From Pseudomonas nitroreducens NBRC 12694 (GTDB lineage Bacteria; Pseudomonadota; Gammaproteobacteria; Pseudomonadales; Pseudomonadaceae), in the NCBI RefSeq assembly GCF_002091755.1, contig NZ_BDAI01000009.1, positions 1 to 64,000 on the forward strand: a stretch of 64,000 bases of DNA. Reading direction: 5' to 3'. Positions 1 through 8,442 of this stretch are shown one piece after another. The translations under genes and the position numbers were made by a program. Every line of letters begins with the position of its first letter. Positions within the stretch are counted from its first letter, which is position 1. The notes under the pieces are model-generated. The model was not told where the DNA came from. It made no database searches and saw only the letters and a program-made list of their open reading frames with translations.

Positions 1-1178
1 AAAGGTTCGCCCAGTTGCGTCAGGTGTTCCTCGCTGGCGCCGGGGCCGTGGTCGCGGATGCTGATGCGCACACGATCGCCATCGACCCGGGCCTGCACTT
101 CCAGCGGCTGGTCCGCCGGGTTGAATCGCAGGGCATTGCGCAGCAGGTTGTCGAGGGCGCGTTCGAGCATGTCCGGCCAGCCGTCCAGGGCCAGTTGCGC
201 AGCGATGTCGAGCTGGATGTCCTGTTCCGGGTAGAGCAGTTGCGCGTCATTGCGCAGGCGTTCGAACAATGGCAGCAGGTCGATGCGGCTGGTGGGGCCG
301 GGATCGGCGTCGAGACGGGCGAGGGCGAGGATTTCGCCGATCAGCGCTTCCAGGCGATCGCATTCCTGTTCCAGGCGTGGCCACATGGCGGCGCGCTGTT
401 CGGGGCCGGCACGTTCGGCCAGGGCCAGGGCAATGCGCAGGCGCGCCAGTGGTGAACGCAGTTCGTGGGACACATCGCGCAGCAGCTGGCGCTGGCTGCC
501 GATCAGCCCTTGCAGGCGGGCGCCCATGCGGTTGAAGTCGCGGGCCAGCACGCCCAGTTCGTCGCCACGGCGAGAGAGGCGGGCGAGGCTGTCCTGTTGA
601 TAACTGGTCTGGCCGAGGTCATGCACGGCGCGGCGCAGGCGATTCAGCGGGCGGGTGATGGACAGGGTCAGCAGCAGGCTGAACACAGTCAGCACCACCA
701 GAGCGATGCCCAGGGCGCTGAGCGGCCAGAGCAGACTGCTGCGGTGCCAGGCCTGCAGGGTCGGGTGTGGAATGCGGTAGATGAACAGGTAGGTCTGGTC
801 GGTGCGGCTGCTGGTGTATTCCTGGCTCAGCTGACGCCAGGGGAAGCGCGGCAGGTTCTCGCGGTCGAAATGGTTGTCTCGCGGACGCGGCGGGCGCGGC
901 AGGTAGGTGCCGTTGACCAGGCGCTGGCCGGTCTCGTCGAGCACCTGCACCGAGAGTTCGTAGTCCTTGCGCCGGCTTTCCAGCAATTGCTGTGCGGCTT
1001 CCGGGCCTTGTGTTTCGTAGAGCAGGGTCCATTGCTTGGCGATGTCGTGCAGCCCCGGATAGCGGGCGATGACCCAGGTGTCCTGGTTCAGCGCGCGGCC
1101 CAGCAGGATGGACAGTCCGGCCACCAGCAGCAGGGCGAGCCAGAAGGCGGCGAGGATCCGCCAGAAGAGTGAACGCAT
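1..1178 (-). CDS. cpxS: Envelope-stress sensor histidine kinase, CpxA/CpxS-like (3' end outside window)
   Basis: Inner-membrane sensor kinase expected to phosphorylate the CpxR-like regulator encoded at 1894-2571. The reading frame is open to the window edge, so only about 392 N-terminal residues are visible. They show a first membrane segment near residues 7-27, a periplasmic domain, a second membrane segment near 147-170, a HAMP-like linker, the H box VSHELRSPLARL with phospho-acceptor His238, the N box NLLRNAL with Asn348, and the G1 motif DHGPG near the edge. It starts at ATG 1178, about 90 bases downstream of the Spy-like gene, in the order cpxR, spy-like, cpxS on one strand. The same arrangement is found in P. 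aeruginosa (PA3204-PA3206). The end of the ATPase domain cannot be checked here. Confidence 0.88.
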   Translation of the reverse strand, partial: MRSLFWRILAAFWLALLLVAGLSILLGRALNQDTWVIARYPGLHDIAKQWTLLYETQGPEAAQQLLESRRKDYELSVQVLDETGQRLVNGTYLPRPPRPRDNHFDRENLPRFPWRQLSQEYTSSRTDQTYLFIYRIPHPTLQAWHRSSLLWPLSALGIALVVLTVFSLLLTLSITRPLNRLRRAVHDLGQTSYQQDSLARLSRRGDELGVLARDFNRMGARLQGLIGSQRQLLRDVSHELRSPLARLRIALALAERAGPEQRAAMWPRLEQECDRLEALIGEILALARLDADPGPTSRIDLLPLFERLRNDAQLLYPEQDIQLDIAAQLALDGWPDMLERALDNLLRNALRFNPADQPLEVQARVDGDRVRISIRDHGPGASEEHLTQLGEP

Positions 1179-1268
1179 GGTCTTCCTGTTCAGCCGCATG
1201 GTCTATCCGTTGTCAGGGCTCACGGCAAGACGCCGGGCATAACCCGGCGCCTGCCCATCGTGGAGCGA

Positions 1269-1724
1269 TCAGTTGGTCTTGGCGCCGTCCTTCTGGGCCT
1301 TCCAGGTCTGGAATTCCGCCCATTCGGCCTTGCGCTGTTCACGCTGCTTCTTCAGCTCGTCGAACTTCTTCTGCTGCTCGGGAGTGAGGATGCCGCGAAT
1401 GCTGGCGTCAGCCTTGTCGTGGTTGGCCTTGAGCTCTTCCTGCATGGCCTTGCGATCGGCTTCGGGCAGCTTGTTCCAGTATTTCTCGGTGATCGCGCGG
1501 CGATCCTTCATCGAGTCGCCCATCACCTTGCCGACTTGCTGGCGCTGGTCCTGGGTCAGGTTCAGTTCGCGGAACGCACCGCCGCGTTCGCCACCGTGCT
1601 TGCCGGGGCCATGGTCTTTCATGAACGGGGCCGGCGGCGGAGCGTCGGTCGGCGCGGGAGTGGCCGCCAGCGCGACGGTCGGCAGGGCGGCGGCGATCAG
1701 CAGGGCGGTCAGGGTCTTGCGCAT
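1269..1724 (-). CDS. Periplasmic Spy/CpxP-family protein
   Basis: A 151-residue exported protein with a signal peptide (residues 1-20, cleavage likely after VALA). The mature part is Lys/Glu/Gln-rich and helical and contains the two LTxxQ motifs of the family, LTQDQ near residues 56-60 and LTPEQ near 114-118. Spy and CpxP proteins are periplasmic chaperones or feedback inhibitors of the Cpx sensor. The gene lies between the response regulator and the kinase, and a GTAAA-N6-GTAAA box lies about 80 bases upstream of the start, which fits a negative-feedback loop. Family assignment is firm. Whether it acts as a chaperone, a sensor inhibitor or both is not visible. Confidence 0.85.
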   Translation of the reverse strand: MRKTLTALLIAAALPTVALAATPAPTDAPPPAPFMKDHGPGKHGGERGGAFRELNLTQDQRQQVGKVMGDSMKDRRAITEKYWNKLPEADRKAMQEELKANHDKADASIRGILTPEQQKKFDELKKQREQRKAEWAEFQTWKAQKDGAKTN

Positions 1725-1804
1725 GGTGTTTCTCCTTTCAGGGGCCGGTCGTTACCGGATGAGCCCAGTCTAGGGTCGGCAAGGTCAAGGGCGGTCAGGC
1801 CCAC

Positions 1805-1820
1805 GTAAAGCTTCGGTAAA
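1805..1820. promoter_or_regulatory. CpxR box upstream of the Spy/CpxP-like gene
   Basis: Two direct GTAAA repeats with a six-base spacer (1805-1809 and 1816-1820) match the established CpxR recognition pattern GTAAA-N(4-8)-GTAAA. The second repeat is also the left arm of a perfect 9-bp inverted repeat, GTAAAGATT at 1816-1824 and AATCTTTAC at 1842-1850. The site lies in the 169-base gap between cpxR and the Spy-like gene, so that gene probably has its own CpxR-driven promoter. Confidence 0.75.
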
Positions 1821-1893
1821 GATTAGGTGAGGCCCTGCTGGAATCTTTACGAAAGCCCGGGCCAGAGCGGCCCAGGCCAGCAGTGCGGAGGGT

Positions 1894-2571
1894 TCAGGGC
1901 GCGTAGAAGTAGCCGCGCCCGCGCAGAGCGAGGATGCGCGGGCGGCCGTCGGGGTGGCCGCCGAGCTTCTTGCGCAGGTTGCTGACGTGCATGTCCAGGC
2001 TGCGGTCGTACAGCGTCAGCTTGCGGCCCAGCGCGAGCTGCGCCAGGGCCTGCTTGTCCAGTGGCTCGCCCGGTTGGCGCAGCAGGGCTTCGAGGATGCG
2101 GCTCTCGGAGAGGGTCAGGCTGATCTCTTCGGGGCCGATGCTGACCACGCCGCGCGACAGGTTCAGCGCCAGGTCGCCCAGTTCCAGTTGCGCGGCGGGT
2201 TGCGCCGGGTGGCTGCGGCGCAGCACGGCGCGCAGGCGGGCGGTCAGTTCGCGCGGGTCGCAGGGCTTGGCCAGGTAGTCGTCGGCTCCCAGTTCCAGGC
2301 CGAGGATACGGTCCAGCGGCTCGCCTCGGGCGGAGAGCATCAGCACCGGCAGGTCCGGGTGGTCGCTGCGCAGCGACTTGAGCAGCTCCAGGCCGCTGCC
2401 GTCGGGCAGCATGACGTCGAGCACGACCGCGTCCGGCGCTCGGCTGCCGAGTGCAGCACGGGCCTGCGCGCCATCATGGGCGGCGCGGATGCTGAAGCCT
2501 TCCTGGGTCAGCCAGGTGCTCAGCAGTTCGCAGAGTTCGACATCGTCGTCGATCAGCAGCAATTCACTCAT
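1894..2571 (-). CDS. cpxR: OmpR/CpxR-family response regulator
   Basis: A 225-residue DNA-binding response regulator. The receiver has the acidic cluster DDD at residues 8-10, phospho-acceptor Asp52 (VVLDVMLPDG) and conserved Lys102 (LAKPCDP). The C-terminal half is an OmpR winged helix with the LSESRILEALLR and DMHVSNLRKKLG elements. The start was placed at the ATG giving MSELLLIDDD; a longer frame exists upstream but adds nonsense before the receiver fold. It begins 13 bases after the stop of the gene at 2585-3043, so it may be co-transcribed with it. It is the partner of the kinase at 1-1178 and the probable binder of the box at 1805-1820. Confidence 0.9.
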   Translation of the reverse strand: MSELLLIDDDVELCELLSTWLTQEGFSIRAAHDGAQARAALGSRAPDAVVLDVMLPDGSGLELLKSLRSDHPDLPVLMLSARGEPLDRILGLELGADDYLAKPCDPRELTARLRAVLRRSHPAQPAAQLELGDLALNLSRGVVSIGPEEISLTLSESRILEALLRQPGEPLDKQALAQLALGRKLTLYDRSLDMHVSNLRKKLGGHPDGRPRILALRGRGYFYAP

Positions 2572-2584
2572 GCAGGGACATCTT

Positions 2585-3043
2585 TCAGTTGATCCATTCG
2601 CGGCGCTGGCGGCGCCTGCCGCGGGCCAGTGCACCGAGGATGAAGGCCAGCAGGGCCGTGCCGGCGCCGGCGACGTACCAGGTCTGCTGCTCGGTTAACA
2701 GGCGAGGCGGCTGGTTGGCCTGCGCTTCGCGCAATTGCAGTTTCAGGCGCTGGTTCTCCTGGCGCAGACCGACGATCTGAGCTTCGTCCTGGCTATTGTC
2801 CGGGTTGGCCAATTGTGTGGCCAGAACCTGGCGCTGCTGCTCGCTTTCGGCGAGGCGGCTTTCCAGTTCCTTCAGGCGTTCAGCGGTTTCCTGCTCGGCA
2901 TTGGCCTCGGTACTGGGGGCATTGTCGGGCAGGGCGGAGGGCTGAGTATTGGACAGTGCCGGTGCCGGTGGTTCCGTGGCGGGCTCTTCGGCCAGGGCGG
3001 CGGGGGGCAGGGCGAGGCAGAGCAGCAAGGGCAGACGATACAT
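2585..3043 (-). CDS. Exported coiled-coil protein with C-terminal membrane anchor
   Basis: A 152-residue protein of unknown function. It has a signal peptide at residues 1-18 (cut after ALA), a Pro/Glu/Ala-rich linker, a coiled-coil stretch with many Glu, Gln, Leu and Arg at about 50-110, one membrane helix near residues 122-142 and a basic tail. This resembles the C-terminal part of the SH3-and-anchor (TIGR04211-type) periplasmic proteins but lacks an SH3 domain. The start chosen is the ATG that begins the signal peptide; the frame is open for 30 more codons upstream. Position just before cpxR suggests an envelope role, which is inference. Confidence 0.6.
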   Translation of the reverse strand: MYRLPLLLCLALPPAALAEEPATEPPAPALSNTQPSALPDNAPSTEANAEQETAERLKELESRLAESEQQRQVLATQLANPDNSQDEAQIVGLRQENQRLKLQLREAQANQPPRLLTEQQTWYVAGAGTALLAFILGALARGRRRQRREWIN

Positions 3044-3146
3044 CGGGACTCCTTGTTCGATGATACGGCGCCTGCCCGGATGGGCCGGCGGATACGACTG
3101 CGCATCCCCGGCGTCCCTGCCCTGGGGCTGCAACGATGGGGCGTCG

Positions 3147-3446
3147 TTACGGCAGGACTTTCTTGAATGGCTTGACCACGACTTCAGCGTAGACGCCAGC
3201 GGCGCGGTACGGGTCGGCGTCGGCCCAGGCTTGCGCGGCGGCCAGGGAGTCGAATTCGGCGACGATCAGGCTGCCGGTGAAGCCGGCGGCGCCCGGGTCG
3301 TTGCTGTCGATGGCCGGGTGCGGGCCGGCCAGGACCAGGCGGCCCTCTTCCTTCAGTTGCTCCAGGCGGGCGATGTGCGCGGGGCGCGCGGCCAGGCGGC
3401 GTTCTTGGGAGGCGGTGATGTCACGGGCAATGATCGCGTAGAGCAT
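3147..3446 (-). CDS. YciI-family protein
   Basis: A 99-residue single-domain YCII protein beginning MLYAIIARD. It shows the ferredoxin-like fold pattern of the family, a conserved His in the RPAHIARLEQL stretch, LVLAGPH and the DPYRAAG turn. YciI proteins are small dimeric proteins of uncertain role, proposed to be acid-base enzymes. The gene starts one base after the yciB stop, so the two are translationally close and probably one operon; the yciB-yciI neighbourhood is conserved in gammaproteobacteria. Confidence 0.85.
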   Translation of the reverse strand: MLYAIIARDITASQERRLAARPAHIARLEQLKEEGRLVLAGPHPAIDSNDPGAAGFTGSLIVAEFDSLAAAQAWADADPYRAAGVYAEVVVKPFKKVLP

Positions 3447-3447
3447 G

Positions 3448-4041
3448 TCAGTCCTTGGGTTTTTCGCCGGTAGGTTCATCGTGCATGTGGCGGGCCAGGA
3501 ACACGCCCTGGCCGATCAGGAACAGCAGGGTCATGCCCAGGCTGCCGAATACCTTGAAGTCCACCCAGATACTCTGGAAGGTGAAGGCGACGAACAACTG
3601 GACACAGCCGCAGATCAGGAAGAACAGCACCCAGGCGATGTTCAGCTTCGCCCAGAGAGCGTCGGCCAGGTTGACCGCATGGCCCATGATGCGCTGGATC
3701 AGCGGGCGGTCGCCGATGAAGTGGCTGCCGGCGAAGGCCAGGGCGAACAGCCAGTTCACCACCGGTGCCTTCCATTTGAGGAAGGTTTCGCTGTGGAAGG
3801 CCAGGGTCATGCCGCCGAACACCAGGCAGGCGGCGAGCGTCACCCACTGGCCTTTGTCCAATCGGCGCTGCTTGATCAGCAGGGCGCCGTAGACCACCAC
3901 GGAGGTGGCGATCAGCACGGCCGTGGCGCTGTAGATTCCCCCGACCGAGAAGCTCTGGCCGGCGAGTTCGACGTTGCGCGGGTCGAGCTTGTAGACGATG
4001 AAGAAGAGGATGAGGGGAATGAAATCGATGAATTGCTTCAT
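3448..4041 (-). CDS. yciB: Inner-membrane protein YciB (septation protein A family)
   Basis: A 197-residue polytopic membrane protein with five to six hydrophobic helices, starting MKQFIDFIPLILFF, the typical beginning of YciB/IspZ proteins. It also has the family motifs near GDRPLIQRIMG and FKVFGSLGMT. YciB is linked to cell-envelope integrity and septation. The ATG at 4041 was preferred to an upstream in-frame ATG because the family starts here. It is divergent from rnm, with about 170 bases between the starts for both promoters. Confidence 0.88.
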   Translation of the reverse strand: MKQFIDFIPLILFFIVYKLDPRNVELAGQSFSVGGIYSATAVLIATSVVVYGALLIKQRRLDKGQWVTLAACLVFGGMTLAFHSETFLKWKAPVVNWLFALAFAGSHFIGDRPLIQRIMGHAVNLADALWAKLNIAWVLFFLICGCVQLFVAFTFQSIWVDFKVFGSLGMTLLFLIGQGVFLARHMHDEPTGEKPKD

Positions 4042-4208
4042 TACGGCAGCCAGAGCCCAGTAGAGCCGGCATAATACCAACCTGCGGGTGAACTGAAAGG
4101 GCCATCCGCCCAACGCTGCGTCAGATCATGGTTTCAAGCCGTTGCCGCGGGAGCGTTGGCACAGAAGCGTCTATACAGAAAGTTATCCCCTCGTCCCCAG
4201 GAAACCGC

Positions 4209-5084
4209 ATGCGAGTCGACCTGCACTGCCACAGCACCGCGTCCGACGGACAGCTCAGCCCGACCGCCCTGGTCGAGCGTGCCCACGGGCGCGGCGTGCG
4301 CGTGCTGGCGCTGACCGACCACGACACCCTCGACGGCCTGCCCGAGGCGCGCCGCGCTGCAGAGGCGCTGGGCATGGAGCTGGTGGATGGCGTCGAGGTC
4401 TCCTGCACCTGGGGTGGGGCGACCATTCATGTGCTGGGCTATGGCTTCGACGCGACGGCCGAGCCGCTGGTGAAGGCGCTGGGCGACCTGCACCGCGCCC
4501 GCTGGAGCCGTGCCGAGGAGATCGGCCGGCGCCTGGAAGCCAAGGGCATGCCCGGAGCCTTCGAGGGCGCGCGGGCGATCCAGGCGGAGCTGGGCGACAG
4601 CGAAAACGCGCCGGCACGCCCGCACTTCGCCGAGTTCCTGCTGCGCCAGGGCCATGTCAAGGACCGCGCCGAAGCCTTCCGCAAGTGGCTGGGCGCCGGC
4701 AAGCTGGGCGACGTCAAGCAGCACTGGCCGAGCCTCGCCGACGCCGTCGGCACCCTGCGCGCGGCCGGCGCCTGGGTCAGCCTCGCGCACCCCTACCAGT
4801 ACGATTTCACCCGCACCAAGCGGCGCAAGCTGGTGGCGGATTTCATCGCCGCCGGCGGCCATGCGCTGGAAGTCTGTAACGGCCCGCAGCCGGCCGAGCA
4901 GGTCGGCGTATTGAGCATCCTGGTCCGCGAGTTCGGCCTGATGGTCACGGCTGGCAGCGACTTCCACGGTCCCAGTGATTGGTCGGAGCTGGGGCTGTAC
5001 CGCAGCGTGCCGGAGGACCTGCCGCCACTCTGGCCGCGCTTCGCCAGTGCCGAGAACGCTATCGGGATCGAGGAGACTCCATGA
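4209..5084 (+). CDS. rnm: PHP-domain 5'-3' exoribonuclease / nucleotide phosphatase (RNase AM, YciV)
   Basis: A 291-residue cytoplasmic PHP-superfamily metal-dependent phosphoesterase. The metal-binding motifs are visible: LHCHSTASDG near residues 5-14, ALTDHD near 38-43, SLAHPYQ in the middle and a late SDFHGPS. The E. coli relative (YciV/RNase AM) trims 5' ends of rRNA and cleaves 3',5'-bisphosphate nucleotides. The start is the ATG before RVDLHC. Its stop overlaps the ATG of the next gene (ATGA), so translation is coupled to the yciO-type gene. Confidence 0.85.
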   Translation: MRVDLHCHSTASDGQLSPTALVERAHGRGVRVLALTDHDTLDGLPEARRAAEALGMELVDGVEVSCTWGGATIHVLGYGFDATAEPLVKALGDLHRARWSRAEEIGRRLEAKGMPGAFEGARAIQAELGDSENAPARPHFAEFLLRQGHVKDRAEAFRKWLGAGKLGDVKQHWPSLADAVGTLRAAGAWVSLAHPYQYDFTRTKRRKLVADFIAAGGHALEVCNGPQPAEQVGVLSILVREFGLMVTAGSDFHGPSDWSELGLYRSVPEDLPPLWPRFASAENAIGIEETP

Positions 5085-5710
5085 GCCAGTTCTTTCAGAT
5101 CCACCCGGAAAATCCCCAGGCGCGCCTGATCAAGCAGGCCGTGGAGATCGTCCGCCAGGGGGGAGTGATCGCCTATCCCACCGACTCGTCCTATGCGTTG
5201 GGTTGTCGCATCGGCGAGAAGGCCGCGGTGGAGCGCATCCGCCACATCCGCCGGCTGGACGACAAGCACAACTTCACCCTGGTCTGCCGTGACCTGTCGG
5301 AGCTCGGCCTCTACGCCAAGGTCGACACGCGCCTGTTCCGCTTGCTCAAGGCGCATACACCCGGCCCCTATACCTTCATCCTCAACGCCACTCGCGAAGT
5401 GCCGCGCATGTTGCTGCACCCCAAGCGCCGCACCATTGGCCTGCGGGTGCCGGCCTGCCCGATCGCCCTGGCGCTGCTGGAGGAGCTGGGTGAGCCGCTG
5501 ATGAGCGTGAGCCTGATCCTGCCGGGGGAGACGGAGCCACTGAACGACCCCTACGAGATGCGCGACCAGCTGGAACACCTGGTCGACCTGATCATCGATG
5601 GTGGTTTCGGCGGCGGCGAAGCTTCCACCGTGATCGCCCTCACCGACGAAGACCCGGTGGTGGTACGCGTCGGCTGCGGCGATCCGGAACCCTTCATGGT
5701 CAACGCCTGA
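5081..5710 (+). CDS. yciO: Sua5/YciO/YrdC-family protein (L-threonylcarbamoyladenylate synthase type)
   Basis: A 209-residue cytoplasmic protein of the Sua5/YrdC/YciO superfamily, with the KQAVEIVRQGGVIAYPTDS nucleotide-binding start, the KRRTIGLRVP segment and STVI near the C-terminus. Family enzymes make threonylcarbamoyl-AMP for tRNA t6A37. The YciO branch is a paralogue whose in vivo role is less certain, and the placement between rnm and trpS matches YciO. The ATG overlaps the rnm stop. Confidence 0.85.
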   Translation: MSQFFQIHPENPQARLIKQAVEIVRQGGVIAYPTDSSYALGCRIGEKAAVERIRHIRRLDDKHNFTLVCRDLSELGLYAKVDTRLFRLLKAHTPGPYTFILNATREVPRMLLHPKRRTIGLRVPACPIALALLEELGEPLMSVSLILPGETEPLNDPYEMRDQLEHLVDLIIDGGFGGGEASTVIALTDEDPVVVRVGCGDPEPFMVNA

Positions 5711-5771
5711 ACACGCCCGGCGTGCTGGCTATACTCCCTCGTTCCATCGCCGAACCCGCGAGGTTGACCGC

Positions 5772-6986
5772 TTGACCAGCGTCGAATCCCTGCGCCGCGT
5801 GCTGTCCGGCATGCGCCCCACCGGGCGCCTGCACCTGGGGCATTACCACGGCGTGCTGCAGAACTGGGTGAAACTCCAGCACGAATACGAGTGTTACTTC
5901 TCCATCGTCGACTGGCATGCATTGACCACCGAGTACGACGAGACCGCCAGCATCCGCCAGCACGTGCGCGACATGGCCATCGACTGGCTGGCGGTGGGCG
6001 TCAGCCCCAGCGCGGCGACGCTGTTCATCCAGTCCCAGGTCCCCGAGCACGCCGAGTTGCACCTGCTGCTGTCGATGATCTGCCCGCTGTCCTGGCTGGA
6101 GCGTGTGCCGACCTACAAGGAGCTGCAGGAGAAACTGGTCCACAAGGACCTCTCCACCTTCGGCTTCCTCGGCTACCCGCTGCTGCAGGCCGCGGATATC
6201 CTGATCTACCGCGCAGGCCTGGTGCCGGTGGGCTCCGACCAGTTCGCCCATGTCGAATTCACCCGCGAGATCGCCCGCCGCTTCAACCACCTGTACGGCG
6301 GCGAGGTGGACTTCGAGGACCGTGCGCAGACTGCCATCGCCCGCCTGGGCAAGAAGACCGGCAAGCTGTACGCCAGCCTGCGCCGGGCCTGGCAGGAACA
6401 GGGCGACGCCGAAGCGCTGGAAACCGCCCGCGCGCTGCTGATGGAGCAGCAGAGCCTGACCCTGGGCGACCGCGACCGGCTGTTCGGCTACCTCGAAGGC
6501 AGCAGCCGCATGCTCCTGCCCGAGCCGCACACCCTGACCAGCCACGCACCGAAGATGCCGGGGCTGGACGGACAGAAGATGTCCAAGTCGCACCACAACA
6601 CCATCGCCCTGCGCGACAGCCCGGCCGTGATCGAGGAAAAGATCGCGCGCATGCCCACGGACCCTGCGCGCGTGCACCGTCGCGATCCGGGCGACCCGGA
6701 GCGCTGCCCGGTGTGGCAGTGGCACCTGATCTATTCCGACGACGGCTGCCGCCAGTGGGTGCAGGAAGGCTGCCGCAGCGCCGGGATCGGCTGCCTGGAC
6801 TGCAAGCGGCCGCTGATCGAGTCGATCCTCCAGGAACTGGCGCCGATCCAGGAGCGCGCGCTGGACTACGAGGACAACCCCGAACTGGTGCGCAGCATCC
6901 TCGCCGAAGGCGCCGAGCGCGCCCGTGAGGCGGCGCGGGAGACCTTGGTGGAGGTGCGGCATGCCATGGGGCTGTCGTACCGCTGA
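5772..6986 (+). CDS. trpS: Tryptophanyl-tRNA synthetase
   Basis: A 404-residue class I aminoacyl-tRNA synthetase that charges tRNA-Trp. It has the GMRPTGRLHLGHYHG version of the HIGH signature near residues 16-30 and the KMSKS loop in GLDGQKMSKSHHN. A TTG start at 5772 is preferred: it follows a GCGAGG ribosome-binding sequence, and the first ATG in frame would cut into the active-site region. The protein is longer than the roughly 330 residues of E. coli TrpS; the extra length is in the second half (residues about 180-260), typical of the longer pseudomonad form. It probably shares transcription with rnm and yciO. Confidence 0.88.
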   Translation: MTSVESLRRVLSGMRPTGRLHLGHYHGVLQNWVKLQHEYECYFSIVDWHALTTEYDETASIRQHVRDMAIDWLAVGVSPSAATLFIQSQVPEHAELHLLLSMICPLSWLERVPTYKELQEKLVHKDLSTFGFLGYPLLQAADILIYRAGLVPVGSDQFAHVEFTREIARRFNHLYGGEVDFEDRAQTAIARLGKKTGKLYASLRRAWQEQGDAEALETARALLMEQQSLTLGDRDRLFGYLEGSSRMLLPEPHTLTSHAPKMPGLDGQKMSKSHHNTIALRDSPAVIEEKIARMPTDPARVHRRDPGDPERCPVWQWHLIYSDDGCRQWVQEGCRSAGIGCLDCKRPLIESILQELAPIQERALDYEDNPELVRSILAEGAERAREAARETLVEVRHAMGLSYR

Positions 6987-7110
6987 GCACGCGGTCTTGC
7001 CGACTGCGTAAGCGGACTCCGTCCGCCATGTGCCGCCGGCCGGCTCGGAGCCGCCGGAAAACGATCGCGGACAGAGTCGCTCCTACCCGACAGTCCTGTA
7101 CTCGGATCAG

Positions 7111-7226
7111 CCCTCACCCTAACCCTCTCCCAGGGGGAGAGGGGACCGTTCGGAGTAGGATGAAACCATGGCATCAGCCGGGACGGACGGCTCCCTCTCC
7201 CTTCAGGGAGAGGGCTGGGGAGAGGG
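7111..7226. repeat. G+C-rich two-headed palindromic intergenic repeat, copy 1
   Basis: First head: CCCTCACCC, a short spacer, then CCCTCTCCC paired with GGGAGAGGGG and the tail ACCGTTCGG. A linker containing GATGAAACCATGG follows, then a second head CCCTCTCCC / GGGAGAGGGCTGGGG. The heads can pair with themselves or with each other. The remainder of the 390-base gap 6987-7376 holds a second type of short palindrome (GCGGACTCCGTCCGC near 7011-7025) and the start region of scpA; no other gene is seen there. Confidence 0.8.
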
Positions 7227-7376
7227 AGGAACCCCCGAGCACGGACTCGCAGAAGAAGACAGTTGCTCCTACGCACAGGTGTGCCGAGTGCGCTGCGAAT
7301 CCGCCAAAAGCCCCTCGCGCCGCCGGCAAAAGCAGGGATAATGCCGCCTTCCAACCCTGAGCCTGACGAGTGGCCG

Positions 7377-8360
7377 ATGAGTGACCTGACCGAGCCGGAA
7401 GCCCCTGCCGCCGCCCCTGAATACCAGGTGCCGGTGCAACTGGCGCTCGTCTACGGCGAGGCCCTGACGGAGATGCCGCAGGACCTGTACATCCCGCCGG
7501 ACGCCCTGGAGGTCTTCCTCGAAGCCTTCGAGGGTCCGCTCGACCTGCTGCTCTACCTGATCCGCAAGCAGAACATCAACATCCTCGACATCCCCGTGGC
7601 GGAGATCACCCGCCAGTACATGGGCTACGTCGAGCTGATGAAGTCGGTGCGCCTGGAATTGGCCGCCGAGTACCTGGTAATGGCCGCCATGCTCGCCGAG
7701 ATCAAGTCGCGCATGCTGCTGCCGCGCTCGGCCGAGGCCGAGGAAGAAGAGGACGACCCGCGCGCCGAGCTGATCCGCCGCCTGCAGGAGTACGAGCGCT
7801 TCAAGAAGGCCGCCGAGGACCTCGACGAACTGCCGCGCCTGGGTCGTGACTACGTGGTGCCGACCATCGCCGCGCCGGATGCGCGGGCGCGCCGGCTGCT
7901 GCCGGACGTGGACATGCAGGAGCTGATGCTGTGCATGGCCGAGGTGCTGCGCCGCGCCGACCTGTTCGAAAGCCACCAGGTCACCCGCGAAATGCTCTCC
8001 ACCCGCGAGCGCATGAGCGAGATCCTCGAGCGCCTGAAGGGCGAGGGTTTCGTGCCCTTCATCACGCTGTTCCGTGTCGAGGAAGGCAAGCTGGGCGTGG
8101 TGGTGACCTTCATGGCGGTGCTGGAACTGGTGAAGGAGCAACTGGTGGAGCTGGTGCAGAACGAGGCCTTCGCGCCGATCCATGTCCGTGCCCGCAGCGA
8201 GGTGCAGGAAGGCGCTGCACCCGTCGAGGAGGTGCTGGAGGAGGGCGACGAGGATGTCTTCGAGCCCCGCGAGGAGGTGCCGGCTGACCTGACCTTCGAG
8301 GACGGCCACTTCGACGAGATCGCCGAGGCCGGCAGCGAGCCGGACGAAGAGCCGCTGTGA
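7377..8360 (+). CDS. scpA: Segregation and condensation protein A (kleisin)
   Basis: A roughly 327-residue kleisin subunit of the SMC-ScpAB condensin, which bridges SMC heads and helps organise the chromosome. It shows the classic ScpA N-terminal motif EAFEGPLDLLLYLIRKQNINI, the AAEYLVMAAMLAEIKSRMLLP helix and a winged-helix C-terminal region, followed by an acidic tail rich in Glu and Asp. The start is uncertain: ATG 7377 was chosen, but ATG 7341, preceded by AGGGATA, is equally possible. scpB follows 82 bases downstream on the same strand. Confidence 0.9.
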   Translation: MSDLTEPEAPAAAPEYQVPVQLALVYGEALTEMPQDLYIPPDALEVFLEAFEGPLDLLLYLIRKQNINILDIPVAEITRQYMGYVELMKSVRLELAAEYLVMAAMLAEIKSRMLLPRSAEAEEEEDDPRAELIRRLQEYERFKKAAEDLDELPRLGRDYVVPTIAAPDARARRLLPDVDMQELMLCMAEVLRRADLFESHQVTREMLSTRERMSEILERLKGEGFVPFITLFRVEEGKLGVVVTFMAVLELVKEQLVELVQNEAFAPIHVRARSEVQEGAAPVEEVLEEGDEDVFEPREEVPADLTFEDGHFDEIAEAGSEPDEEPL

Positions 8361-8442
8361 TCCGACAGCGTTGCCCTGGCGCCGCGCTTTGAGTAGTTTT
8401 CCCGCCTGTACCGCAACCTTATGACCTGACCCGAGCTTCCCG

